Shown here piece by piece: positions 46,988 through 58,525 of a stretch of DNA of 64,000 nucleotides. Location of the stretch: NCBI GenBank assembly GCA_003833135.1, contig QZLH01000438.1, positions 22,519 through 86,518 on the forward strand, written 5' to 3'. The stretch is from Oehlia diaphana. Taxonomy: Eukaryota; Glomeromycota; Glomeromycetes; Glomerales; Glomeraceae. The position numbers were made by a program, and so were the translations under genes. Position 1 is the first letter of the stretch. Every line of letters starts with the position of its first letter. The notes beneath the pieces are model-generated. The model saw only the letters and a program-made list of their open reading frames with translations. It did not search any database and was not told the origin of the DNA.

Positions 46988-47413
46988 TTATTTCTTGAAG
47001 TAATATTCAATTAGTATTTCAATAATTTCTTCACCATCTTGTAAGGTTAAGGTTTTGTCTTCAAAGCTGATATTAGCATTCCATTGTTCTAATATATCAT
47101 TTCCTATAATTAATTCACTTTCTTTAGAGTCAATTACTTCTATTGAGGTAGATATTAGCCATTTTTGAACTTCAATTTCTATGTTCGATTTTCCTAATGA
47201 AGCTATTTTATTACCATTTGCCATGGTACATCTGATTTTGCTCTTTTCAGTGATTGGTATTTTTAGTGCCTTTCTTAGGTTGTTGGTCATGACACTTACT
47301 GCAGCTCCTGTGTCAACTATTGCTTTCATTTTCTGACTTTCTAGTTTGATAGTTATTTTCAATGCAGTGGTTATATCTAATTTTTCGGTGTTGTTTGGCA
47401 TATCCTGATTCAA
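46988..47413 (-). CDS. Retroviral-type aspartic protease of the element
   Basis: 141 codons open. MKAIVDTGAAVSVMTNNLRK holds the catalytic DTGA motif, followed by MANGNKIASLGKSNIEIEV, with IIGNDILEQWNANISFED as the flap/ILG-like region near the end. It cleaves Gag-Pol in living elements. It lies between the CCHC/linker part of gag and RT, in a frame different from RT. Confidence 0.88.
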   Translation of the reverse strand: MNQDMPNNTEKLDITTALKITIKLESQKMKAIVDTGAAVSVMTNNLRKALKIPITEKSKIRCTMANGNKIASLGKSNIEIEVQKWLISTSIEVIDSKESELIIGNDILEQWNANISFEDKTLTLQDGEEIIEILIEYYFKK

Positions 47414-47452
47414 CTGGTCATTTTTCTTAATTTCTTTATAGTCCGAGTGTAG

Positions 47453-49682
47453 TCATTGTTGTTCTCTCAAAACTCTCTCATATTTTGTAACTTTGACTAA
47501 TTCTGAGGCTATTTTTGGATTCAATTTAACTAGCTGAGCGAGATTAATATTAGGTCTCATGTTCTTCATGTCTTCCACTATATTGTACTCTTCAGTTCCT
47601 TCTTCAAATTGGTTAGGTCTCCTAATATATTTCCCTTGTCCTTTAGGTACAAATCTTCTTTTGGGTTTTTCATCAATATTCATGTTGTTGTTCGGTGATG
47701 GTCTAAAATCATTTAAGTTTGGTTCATTATTTTCGGTGGTCTTAAATCCTTGAGTTGGGTTTACTTTATTTGCTTTTACTCTTGCTCTAGTTACTCTGTC
47801 TGCAGGATAAAGTTCTCTCTCTTGGTAATATAATTCATACCCATCATCATACTCTTTTTCATGATCATTATATTGATCATAATAATATCCTTCATCATCT
47901 TGTAAATCCATTACATTTACTCTTCTGTTATTGTCAGTGTTGTTACTATTATTACCATAATTATTATAATTACAGGTTCTGGAAGTGTGTCCTGGCTGGT
48001 TACATGTAAAACATGTTAATCCTTCCCAATTTCTCGGTTGTTGTCTTGTTGATAATTTCTTGAGTTTCTGTATGGTTGATTGTTATATTGATTTTGAGGC
48101 TGATTGTAAGGTCAGTTTTGATATGGGTTATTTCTCCTCTCTCTAGTGTTATTTTCAGTTCGTATATTCTTACCTCCAATTTATTGATTTTCATCTCATC
48201 AAATTTCTTTGTTAATTCATCTATATCATCGGTGGTGACATTATTGTTAACTTGTTTTGGTTGTAATTGAGTTGTTTGAATGCTAGAAATAAATATATTG
48301 TGTGTGAGGTCCTTTAGATTTTTTCTCACTCCTGCTTCTACATTTTTAGCCACTCTCATAGCATCTGCTAGATTTCTTGGTAATTGGATTTTAACATGGA
48401 ATTTGATACCTGAGTTTAATCCATTGATGAAGTACATTACTTGCAAAGGTGCTCCTATTGCATTATCTCTATTAGCTTTCTTTACTACTTTCACGAATCT
48501 AGCGTAATAATCAGTTACTGATTCTGTATCCATTTGCTTGATTGTTGTTAATTCTTATACCCATTGCTCTTTCTTACTATCACTAACAAATTTTTCTAAA
48601 AATTTGGTCTTAAAATTCCTAGCTCCTCCATGATGGGTGGCATCTTCCCATTTGGCCATTCCATGATTATCGTTGTCATGAATCTTATCTTGGACCCAAT
48701 CAAGAGCCATATTTCTAAGATATCCATATACTTTTAAAACTGTATTCATATTATCTTCCCAATGGTTTACTGCCATTGCATGTTCGAATAATTCAACCCA
48801 TTGATATGGATCTTTGTCCTCTTTTCTGTGGAATGGAGGTACTTGTAAATGAATCATTTATTCCCTCATGGCTTGTATAGCTTGCTGTTGTTCTGTAATA
48901 ATATTGTCATATTAACAGTGTTCGATTCTGGTGGATTAGTTGGGTCAATTCCATATATTCTATGGAGAAGTTGGGCCATTTCATCTCTAGTTGCGGCCAT
49001 GTTTATTAGTAATATTGGTGGTATAAGTGGTATTTTTGGAGGTTTGATTGGGGTCTTTGGTTTCTTTGTTATTAGTTTCGGTTTTCCTTTTCCTTTATTT
49101 TTATTCAAATCCTTTTCAGATTCTGATGAGAAGGAAGACGAATTTTGAGTGCTTTTATAGGACCCTGGATATCTCCAAAACAGGTCATAAGTTACACTTT
49201 CGGCAGATTGGCCCATTTTTCAGGGGCTCAAAAAATCATTTTTTGTAAATATCACGGCATCCAGTGGTCCAATTTTGATGAACTTTTTTTAAATTGTAGA
49301 GCTAATTGAGGGCTACAAAATAAAAAAAAGTTCATTAAAATTGAATTACTGGATGCTGAAATATTTACAAAAAATGATTTTTTGAGTTTTAGCAAAAAGG
49401 GGTGTTTTTGGCCAAAAGTCCATTATGACCTTTATATTAAATATCTGGGGTCCTGCTTTTATAAGATTTTGAAGACTGATCGTCACTCTGATCATCAGAT
49501 TTTTCTGTGTTCGATTTTTCTCCTGATTCTTCTGAATAATCTCCATGATAATCTTCATCACTAGAGTCAGGTATTTCTTGGGTTTCCCTATAATCACTAG
49601 GTCCTAGAATTACAAGTTCAGGGTGTAACCTGAGTATTACTTCCATCATTTTGTTTCTCTTCTCCTCAGTGATTGGTCTCAA
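47453..49682 (-). pseudogene. Gag capsid/nucleocapsid region, split by a MITE and frameshifts
   Basis: From 49682: MRPITEEKRNKMMEVILRLH, an acidic stretch, and the MITE at 49160-49453. The same frame then continues (QNSSSFSSESEKDLNKNKG), with MAATRDEMAQLLHRIYGID near 49000. Capsid (48857-48000) has FHRKEDKDPYQWVELFEHAM, DTESVTDYYARFVKVVKKAN and MYFINGLNSGIKFHV. The CCHC zinc knuckle CFTCNQPGHTSRTC is at 48013-47972. A linker (47911-47453) has acidic Tyr-rich and basic parts. A TAA lies near 48556 and a frameshift near 48180. Removing the MITE plus one target copy restores the gag frame at that site. Confidence 0.88.
49160..49453. mobile_element. Foldback MITE, 294 bp, with 10-bp target duplication
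   Basis: Ends are ggaccc and gggtcc. The two halves are inverted repeats of roughly 130 bp: left ...caaaaaatcattttttgtaa at about 49223, and right, after its inversion, the same word, with gcatccagt in both arms. The ten bases tgcttttata precede (49150-49159) and follow (49454-49463) the element exactly. Long terminal inverted repeats with 9-11 bp target duplications are typical of Mutator-like (MULE) non-autonomous elements. It has no coding capacity. Confidence 0.88.
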
Positions 49683-49810
49683 TTTCTCATATACTCTTCC
49701 TATACTTGGTTATATTTTGGTAACTCATAGCAGAATTTAGGATCTATCAGGGAATATACTTCATTTATTTCCTCTCTAGTTAACTCTAAATTTTCGTTTA
49801 ACAGGTTTTG

Positions 49811-50945
49811 TTAGGTTATTGTTATTAGTTCTTGATACTTGCTATTGGTGTTTTTAGTCCTTTGCCATTTCTCTTTCTCTTTTTCCATTTCGCTGTATTC
49901 AGCTTCACCATCTGATTCTTTCCAATTTTTGGATAACCAATTATTTAGGCTCATCTCTAAAGTTTCGTCATCTTCATTTGCATGTTTTTGGTATTCCTCT
50001 ATGAATCCTTCTTTCAATATGTGTTTGGTCAAAAACCTCAGTATTGTCCTGAGTCTAGTTATTTCTCCTTCGTCTATTTCTATTCTTTTTTTAGCTAATT
50101 GGCGTGTTATGGCTTTATGGAAATTTACTTCTCCTGAGCTACTATCCTTGGGGCTACCTGTTTTTGGTATTATTACAGATGACTTTGAGCTTAAACTTAT
50201 GCTTAAGTTTACTCTCTTTTGGTTAAATCCTCTTTTGTTTATAAACTTCTGTATTATTACATCTGTTAAATCTTCATTTATCTAAGGTTTTGGGTATCTC
50301 CATCTATCCATTTCATAGGTTATGATTCCTTGGAACTTTTGGACTTTAGTTCAGTTTTGTTCATCAGCTATTGTTTCTTCTAAATGTATTAATTCTTTAA
50401 ACTGTTTCAATGTCTTGCCTTCATTTACTATTTTCTTTACTGTGGTCTTAATTTTGTACCATAATAAGAATTTCTGAAACCTCTCTTGAAGGTCTTCATT
50501 TGTGATAGTATAGCCATATTCTAATAGTTCCTGTCTGGTGTCTATTTTTTCTTTTACTTGAGTTTGATTATGATTAAAAACTGCTTTTCCATCTTCCATT
50601 TTCAGACATGTTTCTAGGATTATGTTTATTATCTCATATAATCCTTCATGACCATATAAAGGTCTTCATTTTTCTTGTTAGGTTTTCTCCATCCAATCCT
50701 AGCATTCCATAAAATGCTTTTACAGTCCTTTCGGTGAATTTGGTCTCCATGACTTGTGGTACTAACTCTATGTATATATCCCAGAATGATAAGAACGCTG
50801 GTATCTTAGTTTCTTGGACTGGATAACATTTTTCACAAAACAAATCGCTAGGAGATTCTCTCTCATTCCCTTTTTCATGATATTCTGTGATGTGGTTCAC
50901 CTTGTTGTTGTACCATCTTCATAAATATCAGACATTGAGTTTAAG
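49811..50945 (-). pseudogene. N-terminal gag-side ORF of the element, fragmented
   Basis: The minus strand begins MSDIYED near 50935, then a frame change to WYNNKVNHITEYHEKGNERE and SDLFCEKCYPVQETKIPAFL (to 50646). Next is an ATG frame at 50599-50351 (MEDGKAVFNHNQTQVKEKID), a TAG near 50285, and NLSISLSSKSSVIIP running on to 49811 (KHILKEGFIEEYQKHANEDD). The region is acidic and helical. No catalytic motif was seen. It is probably the extended N-terminal part of Gag, or a separate first ORF. Confidence 0.6.
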
Positions 50946-51980
50946 ACTGATTTTTCAAAAATAGATCTTGAAAAAATCGTAATCATCATAGGTCTTAAAT
51001 AATTTTCGTTAGTTGTACAAACTATTTATTAGTCGTATATTATCAGTTTTGGTGTTATTAGATATTAATTAATTATTGTAAAGGTACTTTTGAGTGATGA
51101 ACTTTCACTAATCACAATGCTAGTACTTGGGTTACATCCATTAAATTAGTCTATAAAATTAAGTGGGTGGTAAAATACTTCGCATAGCTTACTTTCGCTA
51201 GTCACGATGCTAGTGCTTGGGTTCGCTAAGAAAATATTAAACAGAATTAGGGTAGAGGGGTTATAATACTTTTTTACTTACAGTCTCATCAGACGAAATG
51301 ATTTCTATAAAAATAAAATATGCTGGACTATAGCTCCCGCTAAGCTTTTGGGATATAGTGCTCATAACACTCTTGGTATTTAGATACGTTACCCTGGTTG
51401 GCTTTTCATGGGATATAGTGCCTGTAACACTGAGGGTTTTTAGTTTACCTTCACCTACAACTCTCTATTACGTACAATCTTGTCAGATACCAAACCAATT
51501 GGAATTAGTCTAATCTCTTCAGATAACACGTACTATTCCGCATTTGGATACTAAAAGAAATTTCTTAAAGATTTTTGCACTAAGTATATGCCGATTTTAA
51601 TACATAATGAATGGGATGCGGTTATTATTTAGAGTAGCTAATTCTAAATAATAGGGTTTTTCTAAAATTCTAGTCTAGAACTCCCCCTGCACCTTGATTA
51701 GCCGTCTTTTACATGTATCGTATTACTTCAGTAATCTACCAATATGGGGTGATCACACAGGATACTTTCAATACCTTTTCATATGACATGGTAATATGGT
51801 AGTCAAAGTACAACAAAAAGAAAACTATACTAAAAATTTCAGAAGTATTTTTCACGAGACTAATTAAGATGCTCGTTAAGGTTTTTACTGATGCATGGAA
51901 AATTAAAGTTCGCCAGACTGATTAAAATGCTAGCTTGGAATGAGTGACTGCTATATGAAGATAAAGCCAAAAAGATTTCT
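50946..51980 (-). other. 5' leader of the retrotransposon
   Basis: Untranslated region between the primer-binding site and gag. It holds two imperfect direct repeats: ttcactaatcacaatgctag / tttcgctagtcacgatgcta (about 51105 and 51192), and gggatatagtgctcataacac / gggatatagtgcctgtaaca (about 51350 and 51410). It may be a packaging or dimerisation region. Confidence 0.5.
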
Positions 51981-51994
51981 CAGAGCATGCACCA
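51981..51994 (-). promoter_or_regulatory. Primer-binding site
   Basis: On the minus strand tggtgcatgctctg starts two bases after the 5' LTR end. It has the TGG expected for pairing with a tRNA 3' CCA. The tRNA was not identified. Confidence 0.65.
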
Positions 51995-51996
51995 TT

Positions 51997-52868
51997 TGTG
52001 ACGGGCGGTTATCACAGCAAGATGCTGCCACTATCTTGGTCACAAGGGGTAAAGGTTAGTAATTAATATAACATGAAAAATTAAGTATGAGTTTGGTTTA
52101 GTGGATTTTGGTTATAGCGAACTATTGCTCATAATATTTGGGCATAGTTTTCCGATCAGTTATGATTTATACATTTATCAATATTAATACATCAACATTT
52201 TTTTGTAGTTAATGTAGATAGTTCAGATCTTTTAGACATTTTGGTATTGATAAGGTTCACTAGTTAGTTCAGGTATTTAAAATATTTTGGTGTTAGTACG
52301 TTTCGATGGTTAATGTTAATATTATCTTTATAATTTGTTCGGTTAATTTATGTATACAATTTCATGCATAGTTCTATTAAAAATTTTAGGTTTTATTATT
52401 TATAAAGTTCAATCTTTATTATTTTTCATAAAAATATTAAAGTATTTAAATTCGATTTTTGCTGAGACAATTCTGTCTTCTTGAGACATTCCTGTTTTCT
52501 TGAAACGTTTCTGTCTAAAAAATCTCTAAAAAAAGGTAGATTTTCTGGTCTATTTTATATCTTCTGACATTTCACTAATTTTATGTGATACTAAAATACT
52601 ATTGGTATTCTAAGTTACAATTATTTATGCTACACTAAATGATCTTTATGCGGATCACTAGGTCCTTGATTGATCGTCAGTTCAGGTGCTTCTTATTGAT
52701 CATCTGGTCAGATGATTTTCCTATTAAATAATCTTTATGATTATGTAATCATCATTTGGAGTCACGTGATTGTTGATTATTACGTTGTTCTTCAATTAAT
52801 TTCTGTTGATTTTGGTTTGCTTACCACTTTGTGGTTAATTATATGTTATGGTAAATTCTGGCACTACA
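51997..52868 (-). repeat. 5' LTR
   Basis: Matches 42443-43294, with extra segments near 52490 (cctgttttcttgaaac) and near 52620 (caattattta). Its minus-strand start is tgtagtgcc and its end gacgggcggt-type reversed (cgtcaca). Confidence 0.92.
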
Positions 52869-53549
52869 ACGCAAACTCTGAAAAAGCGTTTAAGCAGAAT
52901 ATCTCATCATCCAGTGATCATAAAAGGATGAAACCATTACCATTCAAATCATCTCAATGAGACATGTTAAATGGTGTCTAAATCATATTTCTAGGTTCGA
53001 TAGATAACTGGCAATTATTGAATTATTATCAATTAGGTTTGCCGATATAATTTTTTTCTATTAATCAGTCATCGGTCATGTCAGCAATATTAGTGGTGAG
53101 ATTTTTTATACTATGATATTATAATATAAATTATTAATATGAAATAGTCTTTAGATATATAATATTTATATAATATTTAAATTTGGTCAAATTAGTTCGA
53201 TTAATTAAAATTCATTAATTTTTAAATTATAATTCTGGCTGAAATTTTCTTAATTCTGGCCAAATTCATAATGCCAGCCTAAATTTAGTTAAAATTGGAA
53301 TTTTCAGGTCAAAGGTAACACCATATTTATGCAATATAACACATTTTCCAACAATAGTAAACATGTTCGTTCAAGGTTTGAAAAATATTTTTATAACTTT
53401 TAAAAATCAAGAACTTCGCTTTATTCAGTTGCATCTGGCTGAGGAAAGTTGTTAAAAATACGCTATTTTAATATATTAAATTAATAAACTTTTAAAACCA
53501 ACTTTTTAAACTTTTTTTTTTATAAATTATTATATCAGAACAAATCAAT
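52869..53549. other. Spacer between retrotransposon and transposase-like gene
   Basis: AT-rich, with ttctggccaaattcataatgccagcct near 53256-53282, one of several GGCC/AATGCC words in the window. No TIR for the neighbouring gene was established. Confidence 0.4.
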
Positions 53550-56159
53550 ATGTTCTCTCCTCCACTCTCACCATTATTTGTAGACTTAATAGACGAAGAT
53601 ATTGATGAAATAAATAGTGAGCATGAGAGAATTTCATTAAAATTTAATGAAATGCTTGCTTATATTAATGATGATACTGACAATACTAGTATTAGTAGTA
53701 TAGACTTTGAAGACTTTGAAAGTGAAGTTGAAGAACAAGAAATCTGTAATGAAAAAGATGAAATTATAGATAATTTAGAACAATTAAGGTTTACACTATG
53801 TGTAATTATTGATTTTATTGAAGGAAAATTTCAGCGATGTGAGAAAACTGGAAATTTAAGACAACTTCATAATTTATTTGGTGTGTGGCAAGTTGATAGA
53901 GATGCTGTTAAAGGAGTTGATGGTATTTTATCAAAATTAGGAGTGTGTGATTCCCATTTTCAATTTGACAATAAGTATTTACACAAATCATTAGACAAAA
54001 AAACAAAAAATTTTATCGAAGGAATTATTTAATGGCGTCATTGTATTTCTTGCAATAAATATGTGACTTTCTTTTCTAGAGGTACAGGATGTGCTATACA
54101 TTCTTGGCATTTAAATAAACGAAATATTCAGGTGCCTTGTATTGGACAATATTCATGTGAAGCATTACAATCATGTCCGCCTTTATGTAAACAAGCTTTT
54201 GAGAATATTAAAAATCCTAAATGCATTTGTTGCCTATGTTATGAAAATTTGGGTGGTCATATTCATCATCGTTCTGGAATTAGAGGAAAAAGTGCAGTAA
54301 CATGTATTACTGAAAAATTACACGAAGATGATATAACAAAAGGGCTTGAATTTATGGGTAATTTGTTAATTAAAATTGCGCAAACAGGAAATAACGAAAT
54401 CAAAAAAAATATTTTAATTAAAACTTTTGAAATTCTCCTTCCATTAACATCTATGACATCTATTTCAACTGCTGATACATCAATTGATCGTGAAAAATAT
54501 GAAAATATTATCCTTAAAAATCCCTCAAGTTTATTTATGATAAAGGTTCTTTTTATAAAAATTTTTAAAGAAAAAGAAATTAAAAAAAATATAGAAATTA
54601 ACGATTTTGAGGTAAATATTTCTATTTATTTAAAATTTTATTTTTTTTAAAAAAAAAATTAATTATTTTATTACTTTAACAGGAATTAGGGCGTATATTT
54701 GGACAAAAACTATGGAACTCACGAGCAAATATCAACTTAAAAAAATCTGCTATCGAATCTCCACAAACTATTCAAGAGTATTATAATGCTTTTCCAGAAT
54801 TTTTGAACAATTTCTTTTTTGGAATGATTGATGAATTATATCAGAAAAAAATAATAATATGTAATATGCAACGAAAAAAATGTCAAAAATCACCAAAAAT
54901 TATAATACCTGAACAAACAACAAAAATCGTTACATTTATTACATCAATATTATTAAACTTAGCTTTTCCTTATTTGAAGGTTTGGTTACCTCAAATTTTA
55001 GCTAGCCTTAGTCGTATGCCACGATTATTAGGTTATTTTCGACAATTATTAACAGTTTGTCATGTAACATCCCATACAGATCGACATGAACGAAAACTTG
55101 CAAAAATCCGAATAGAAGCATCAAATCCAGTAGAACGTCTGATTAAAGAAAATAATATTTGGAATATAGCTATTATTGACAACATTGACTTTAAAGAAAA
55201 AAGTTTCAAATTTGGTAATATTTATGATGTTACTCGTGGTAGTTCTCACGCAACCCTTCGAATGGCTTTTCAAGTTCAATTACCAATTGAAGTAGAAACT
55301 GATCCGGAACAGATTATTGAATTAACTGCTGAAACTCCACTATTTGGAATGAATCAGAATATTGATAATACGTTAACTATATTTCAACAAATCATATATG
55401 AGCTACTAGATTTCAAAAAAATTAATGAGGAGCTTATTTACAAAACAAATTTTAATGCAGAAACTATTAAACGTAGTATATTTACAAAATTAAATTGTGG
55501 ATGTAGTGGTCCATCTCCCAATGTAGTAATATTAGAACCAGGATCGAACCCAAATTCAGATGAAGAAATTTTGCGTGTTGCTGAAATGTACAAAGAAGAC
55601 TTTGCAATGTCAAGTCATTCCTTTTTGAATATTGTGGCAGATGAAGCTATATTTCGCCGATTAATCAAATGCCGAGAAAAATGGCCACATATAAGACCTC
55701 TTCTAGGCCAGTGGCATACATCAAAGGATTTTTGTTCAGTATTATTGGTTTTATTTTCTAGTTACGGTTTATTAAGCCTGGCATCACGCCTAGGTGTTCA
55801 TTTTTTGGATAAGTTTGAATCTGCAGTAGATTATCGTTCAACAGCACGTGTATTGGATCTTATATGGGTGGCAGTAGGAATAGCGATAAATATATTTATT
55901 GTTAAAAAAGAAATATTATTTTCCGAAATTATGGATAGTGAAGAAAATAATTATGGTCTTAAGGTATAATTATTAAAAATATGAAAAATATGATAAAAAA
56001 AATTATTTTTTATTAAAGTATTTGTATTATAACAAATTAATATTGAATAGAGTTTTTTACCATTCAGAATGATTTTTTTTAAAAGCCACCTAACACCCTA
56101 ATTAATCCTGAACGTGAAATTTTTTTTAAAAATTTTTTTATCGAAGATTAAGACCTAAA

Positions 56160-56470
56160 AAAAAAAGAAATGAATTTAGTAAAGAAACGAAAAATAAAAC
56201 AAACAAACAAAGAAATGAAAAATAAACAAATAAACCCTACTTGTTTCTACATTTCAAGAAGCTGGAAATCTGAAATTCCTAAAGAAAAAAATGAAATTAG
56301 CAAAAAATAAAACAAACAGAAAAAAGAGACGAAAAATAAAGAAACGAAACCTGTATATTTTCATAATTTCATAGTCCAAGAAGTTAACCTAAAAAGAAAA
56401 TGAAATTAGCAAAATAAAAAAAAAATAAAAATAAAAAATGAAAATTAAAGAAATGACACCTACCCGTTTT
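56160..56470. repeat. A-rich degenerate ~100-bp repeats within the long intron
   Basis: Three units contain gaaattagcaaaa, aaaataaa, gaaacgaaa and a ...cctacttgtttc / cctgtatattttc / cctacccgttttc end with atttcat. They lie in the 1094-bp second intron of the transposase-like gene. Confidence 0.45.
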
Positions 56471-56631
56471 CAGTTTCATAGAAATAGGTAAGGGTTATCG
56501 CTAGGCAAAAAAGTAAGAATGACGCCTAAATTTGCTAATTTTTCTTTCTTTATTATTAGACTCTTCTGCTTTGAACTATTGAAACGAATAGGGTTTATTT
56601 TCTTCTTTTTTCGCAAAAACTATGTCGTCTA

Positions 56632-56770
56632 ATGTTGCAAATTTCTCTTCTGCCGGTGTTGTTCCTACATCTGATCTGACAATTGAGGAAGTAAAAGAAT
56701 TGGACGCCAAATAATTTTAAAAGAGAGACTAAACAACATTGATGATGATTATATAGATACCTTGTTTTTT
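56632..56770 (+). pseudogene. 5' fragment of a SAM-domain-type gene inside an intron
   Basis: An ATG at 56632 opens MSSNVANFSSAGVVPTSDLT and IEEVKELDAK to TAA. A shifted frame continues RLNNIDDDYIDTL. The pattern (MSSNV...S.LT.EEV..., then LNN.DDD.I..L) is that of short SAM-domain proteins frequent in this fungal group, as I recall the family. It sits in the intron of the transposase-like gene, same strand, and probably explains the intron's length. Confidence 0.4.
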
Positions 56771-58031
56771 TTTTGTTTTTTATTACAGTATTATTTTTTT
56801 TTTAAATTCACCTTCGTTTATTCTTTATCTTCTTGGAACATTCAACTTTCGCAGATCTCCTCAAAAATCAATCAATCACACTTACAATTACTACCTCTTT
56901 ATATTATAAAAATTATCAAAATTTCAAAATTACAATGGCTTTAGAAAATCATTTGGGATGTTCTGAATAAAAAACTTTATTGAATATAATCAGTAATAAT
57001 TTTCTTAAAAAATATTTAATTTTTAATTTTACTTACTAACGTCTGATCTACATTCAGATATGGTACTTGTATTATAAATGGGCCGGAATCTGGAAAGCAC
57101 ATCGGATAGGAATACGCATTGGAAATTTTGGATTGCAACGAGATTCTTTATCAGCAGCTGGTCCCCTTTTTGCAAGTGCGGCAAAATCAAATTATACAAC
57201 AGCAATAGCACATTTCCTTGCCACCTTAGCGGCCCATCCTCAATTAGAAGAAAAATTACATTATTGTGGTGCTTTTAAAATTCCACATGATGCTGAAGAT
57301 GATCCTGAGAATGTACATCATATTTGCTTCGGATTTGATGAGGCTCTCGAGACATTTGGGGTAAGATTTGTCAAAGGAAATGTGACTGGGAATTTTATTG
57401 ATGAAAAGAATCTTAAAAATCAAATAAAAGCATCTCAGGACGAAAGAGAAAGGATAGATCTTTTGATGAGCGAGTACCTTGATGATAATTCAATTTCACA
57501 TAGTGAGCGGGCAGTTAAATCACGCCAAGAATCTTTGTGGGAACTCGTTAATGACCTAGTAGCAATATTTGGAATGGATAATCCATTATCACACCAATTA
57601 TTCCAAAAATATACACCAACAGAAATGCATCAGGAGGGACTTGATCGTCTTATTGCATGTTATCCAGGTGGATTGGAAAGAATTAAAGGAATATACCGGC
57701 AAGAGGTTTTAAAAATCGAAAACAGAAATCCTAAAGGTAGAAGAGCGGTAGGGGTAGTTAGGACTAAAGTGAAAGATTATAATAGTAAAAACAAATCAAG
57801 ACAAAAACTATTGCTGGATCTTCACAAACAACAAGTGACGATACAACTAAGCCACAACCTAAACAAAAAAAGCATCGAACTACTGAGGCAGAGACGGAAA
57901 TACTTTCTGCATTGAAAGTATATAAAGATAAGCTACCAGATGATGCTATTGCTTCTGTTTGTGAACTTTTATCAGGTATTTGGACCAAAAAAAAAGTACG
58001 AGAGTGGTGGAATTATCATAAGGACAAATAA

Positions 58032-58525
58032 AATGTACTTTTTTCGTAATAAAAAAAATATTTATGTATTAGTTATATGCTTTATTTAAATCAATATTAT
58101 TGTAATGGAATAAAAATTACGTAATTGTCGCAAAACTTACTATTCTAATCACCTTTTTACGCTTAAGTAACTCGATCGTACGCAAAAAAATACATATAAT
58201 TGGTAATTTAAAAAAGTGTTTTGACTTTATTTAAGGGTTGCATCTGGGGGTTAAAGCCAAAAAAATAGAAGAAAGTTGGGTATAGTAAAGTTTTTTGTAA
58301 AAGTGTTGTATTATAAAAAAGAAGGTTGAAATATTTAGGCGAAAACATAAAAAGTAGAAGTCCGTTAAAGTTTTCGTACGTTGCTCGAAAAAAAAATCAC
58401 GTTTGTATTATACAAGCATTTTTAGTAATTTATTTGCCGATCATTTTTTAATTAATGATCGGAACGTGATCTGACATGACCACCGATTGTTAACTAGAAA
58501 ATTAAATTTATCCGAATTCTTTCAC
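58032..58525. other. Spacer, AT-rich
   Basis: No gene. A gatcggaac / gatcat inverted pair with tgatcgg occurs near 58437-58462. Confidence 0.35.

Larger units (their letters stand above)
42443..52868 (-). mobile_element. Ty3/Gypsy LTR retrotransposon carrying a kinase ORF
   Basis: The element spans two direct LTRs (852 and 872 bp) with TG...CA ends. Reading on the minus strand the order is 5' LTR, primer-binding site, leader, gag with a CCHC knuckle, aspartic protease, reverse transcriptase, RNase H, a P-loop nucleotide kinase ORF, integrase, polypurine tract, 3' LTR. The RT-RNaseH-integrase order is that of Ty3/Gypsy. LTR differences (several percent, with two short insertions) and many stops show an old, inactive copy. 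Target-site duplication is imperfect: aatgc before 42443 against aacgc at 52868-52872, the latter overlapping the last LTR base. A MITE is nested in gag. Confidence 0.95.
53550..58031 (+). pseudogene. Transposase-like gene, three exons, one stop and one frameshift
   Basis: Exon 1 is 53550-54611, exon 2 54683-55963, exon 3 57058-58031, with GT...AG borders and matching frames. The N-terminus is acidic. A Cys/His cluster follows: CISC, CIGQYSCEALQSCPPLC, CICCLCYENLGGHIHH, suggesting metal binding. Exon 2 has IAIIDNIDFKEKSFKFGNIY and RPLLGQWHTSKDFCSVLLVL, a DN/D...WH pattern like DDE-type fungal mobile-element proteins (DUF6589-like), though I cannot fix the family. The C-terminus (LKVYKDKLPDDAIASVCELL, KKVREWWNYHKDK) resembles a homeodomain-type helix-turn-helix. 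An in-frame TAA at 54030-54032 splits exon 1, and a one-base shift near 57783 separates the last domain. It is probably a recently dead mobile-element gene. Confidence 0.65.

Noticed and set aside
42438..52873. Clean 5-bp target-site duplication for the retrotransposon
   Set aside because: aatgc on the left and aacgc on the right differ by one base, and the right copy overlaps the LTR end; not claimed as certain.
53250..58300. Terminal inverted repeats around the transposase-like gene
   Set aside because: The shared word ttgcatctgg near 53428 and 58236 is in direct, not inverted, orientation; no convincing ends found.
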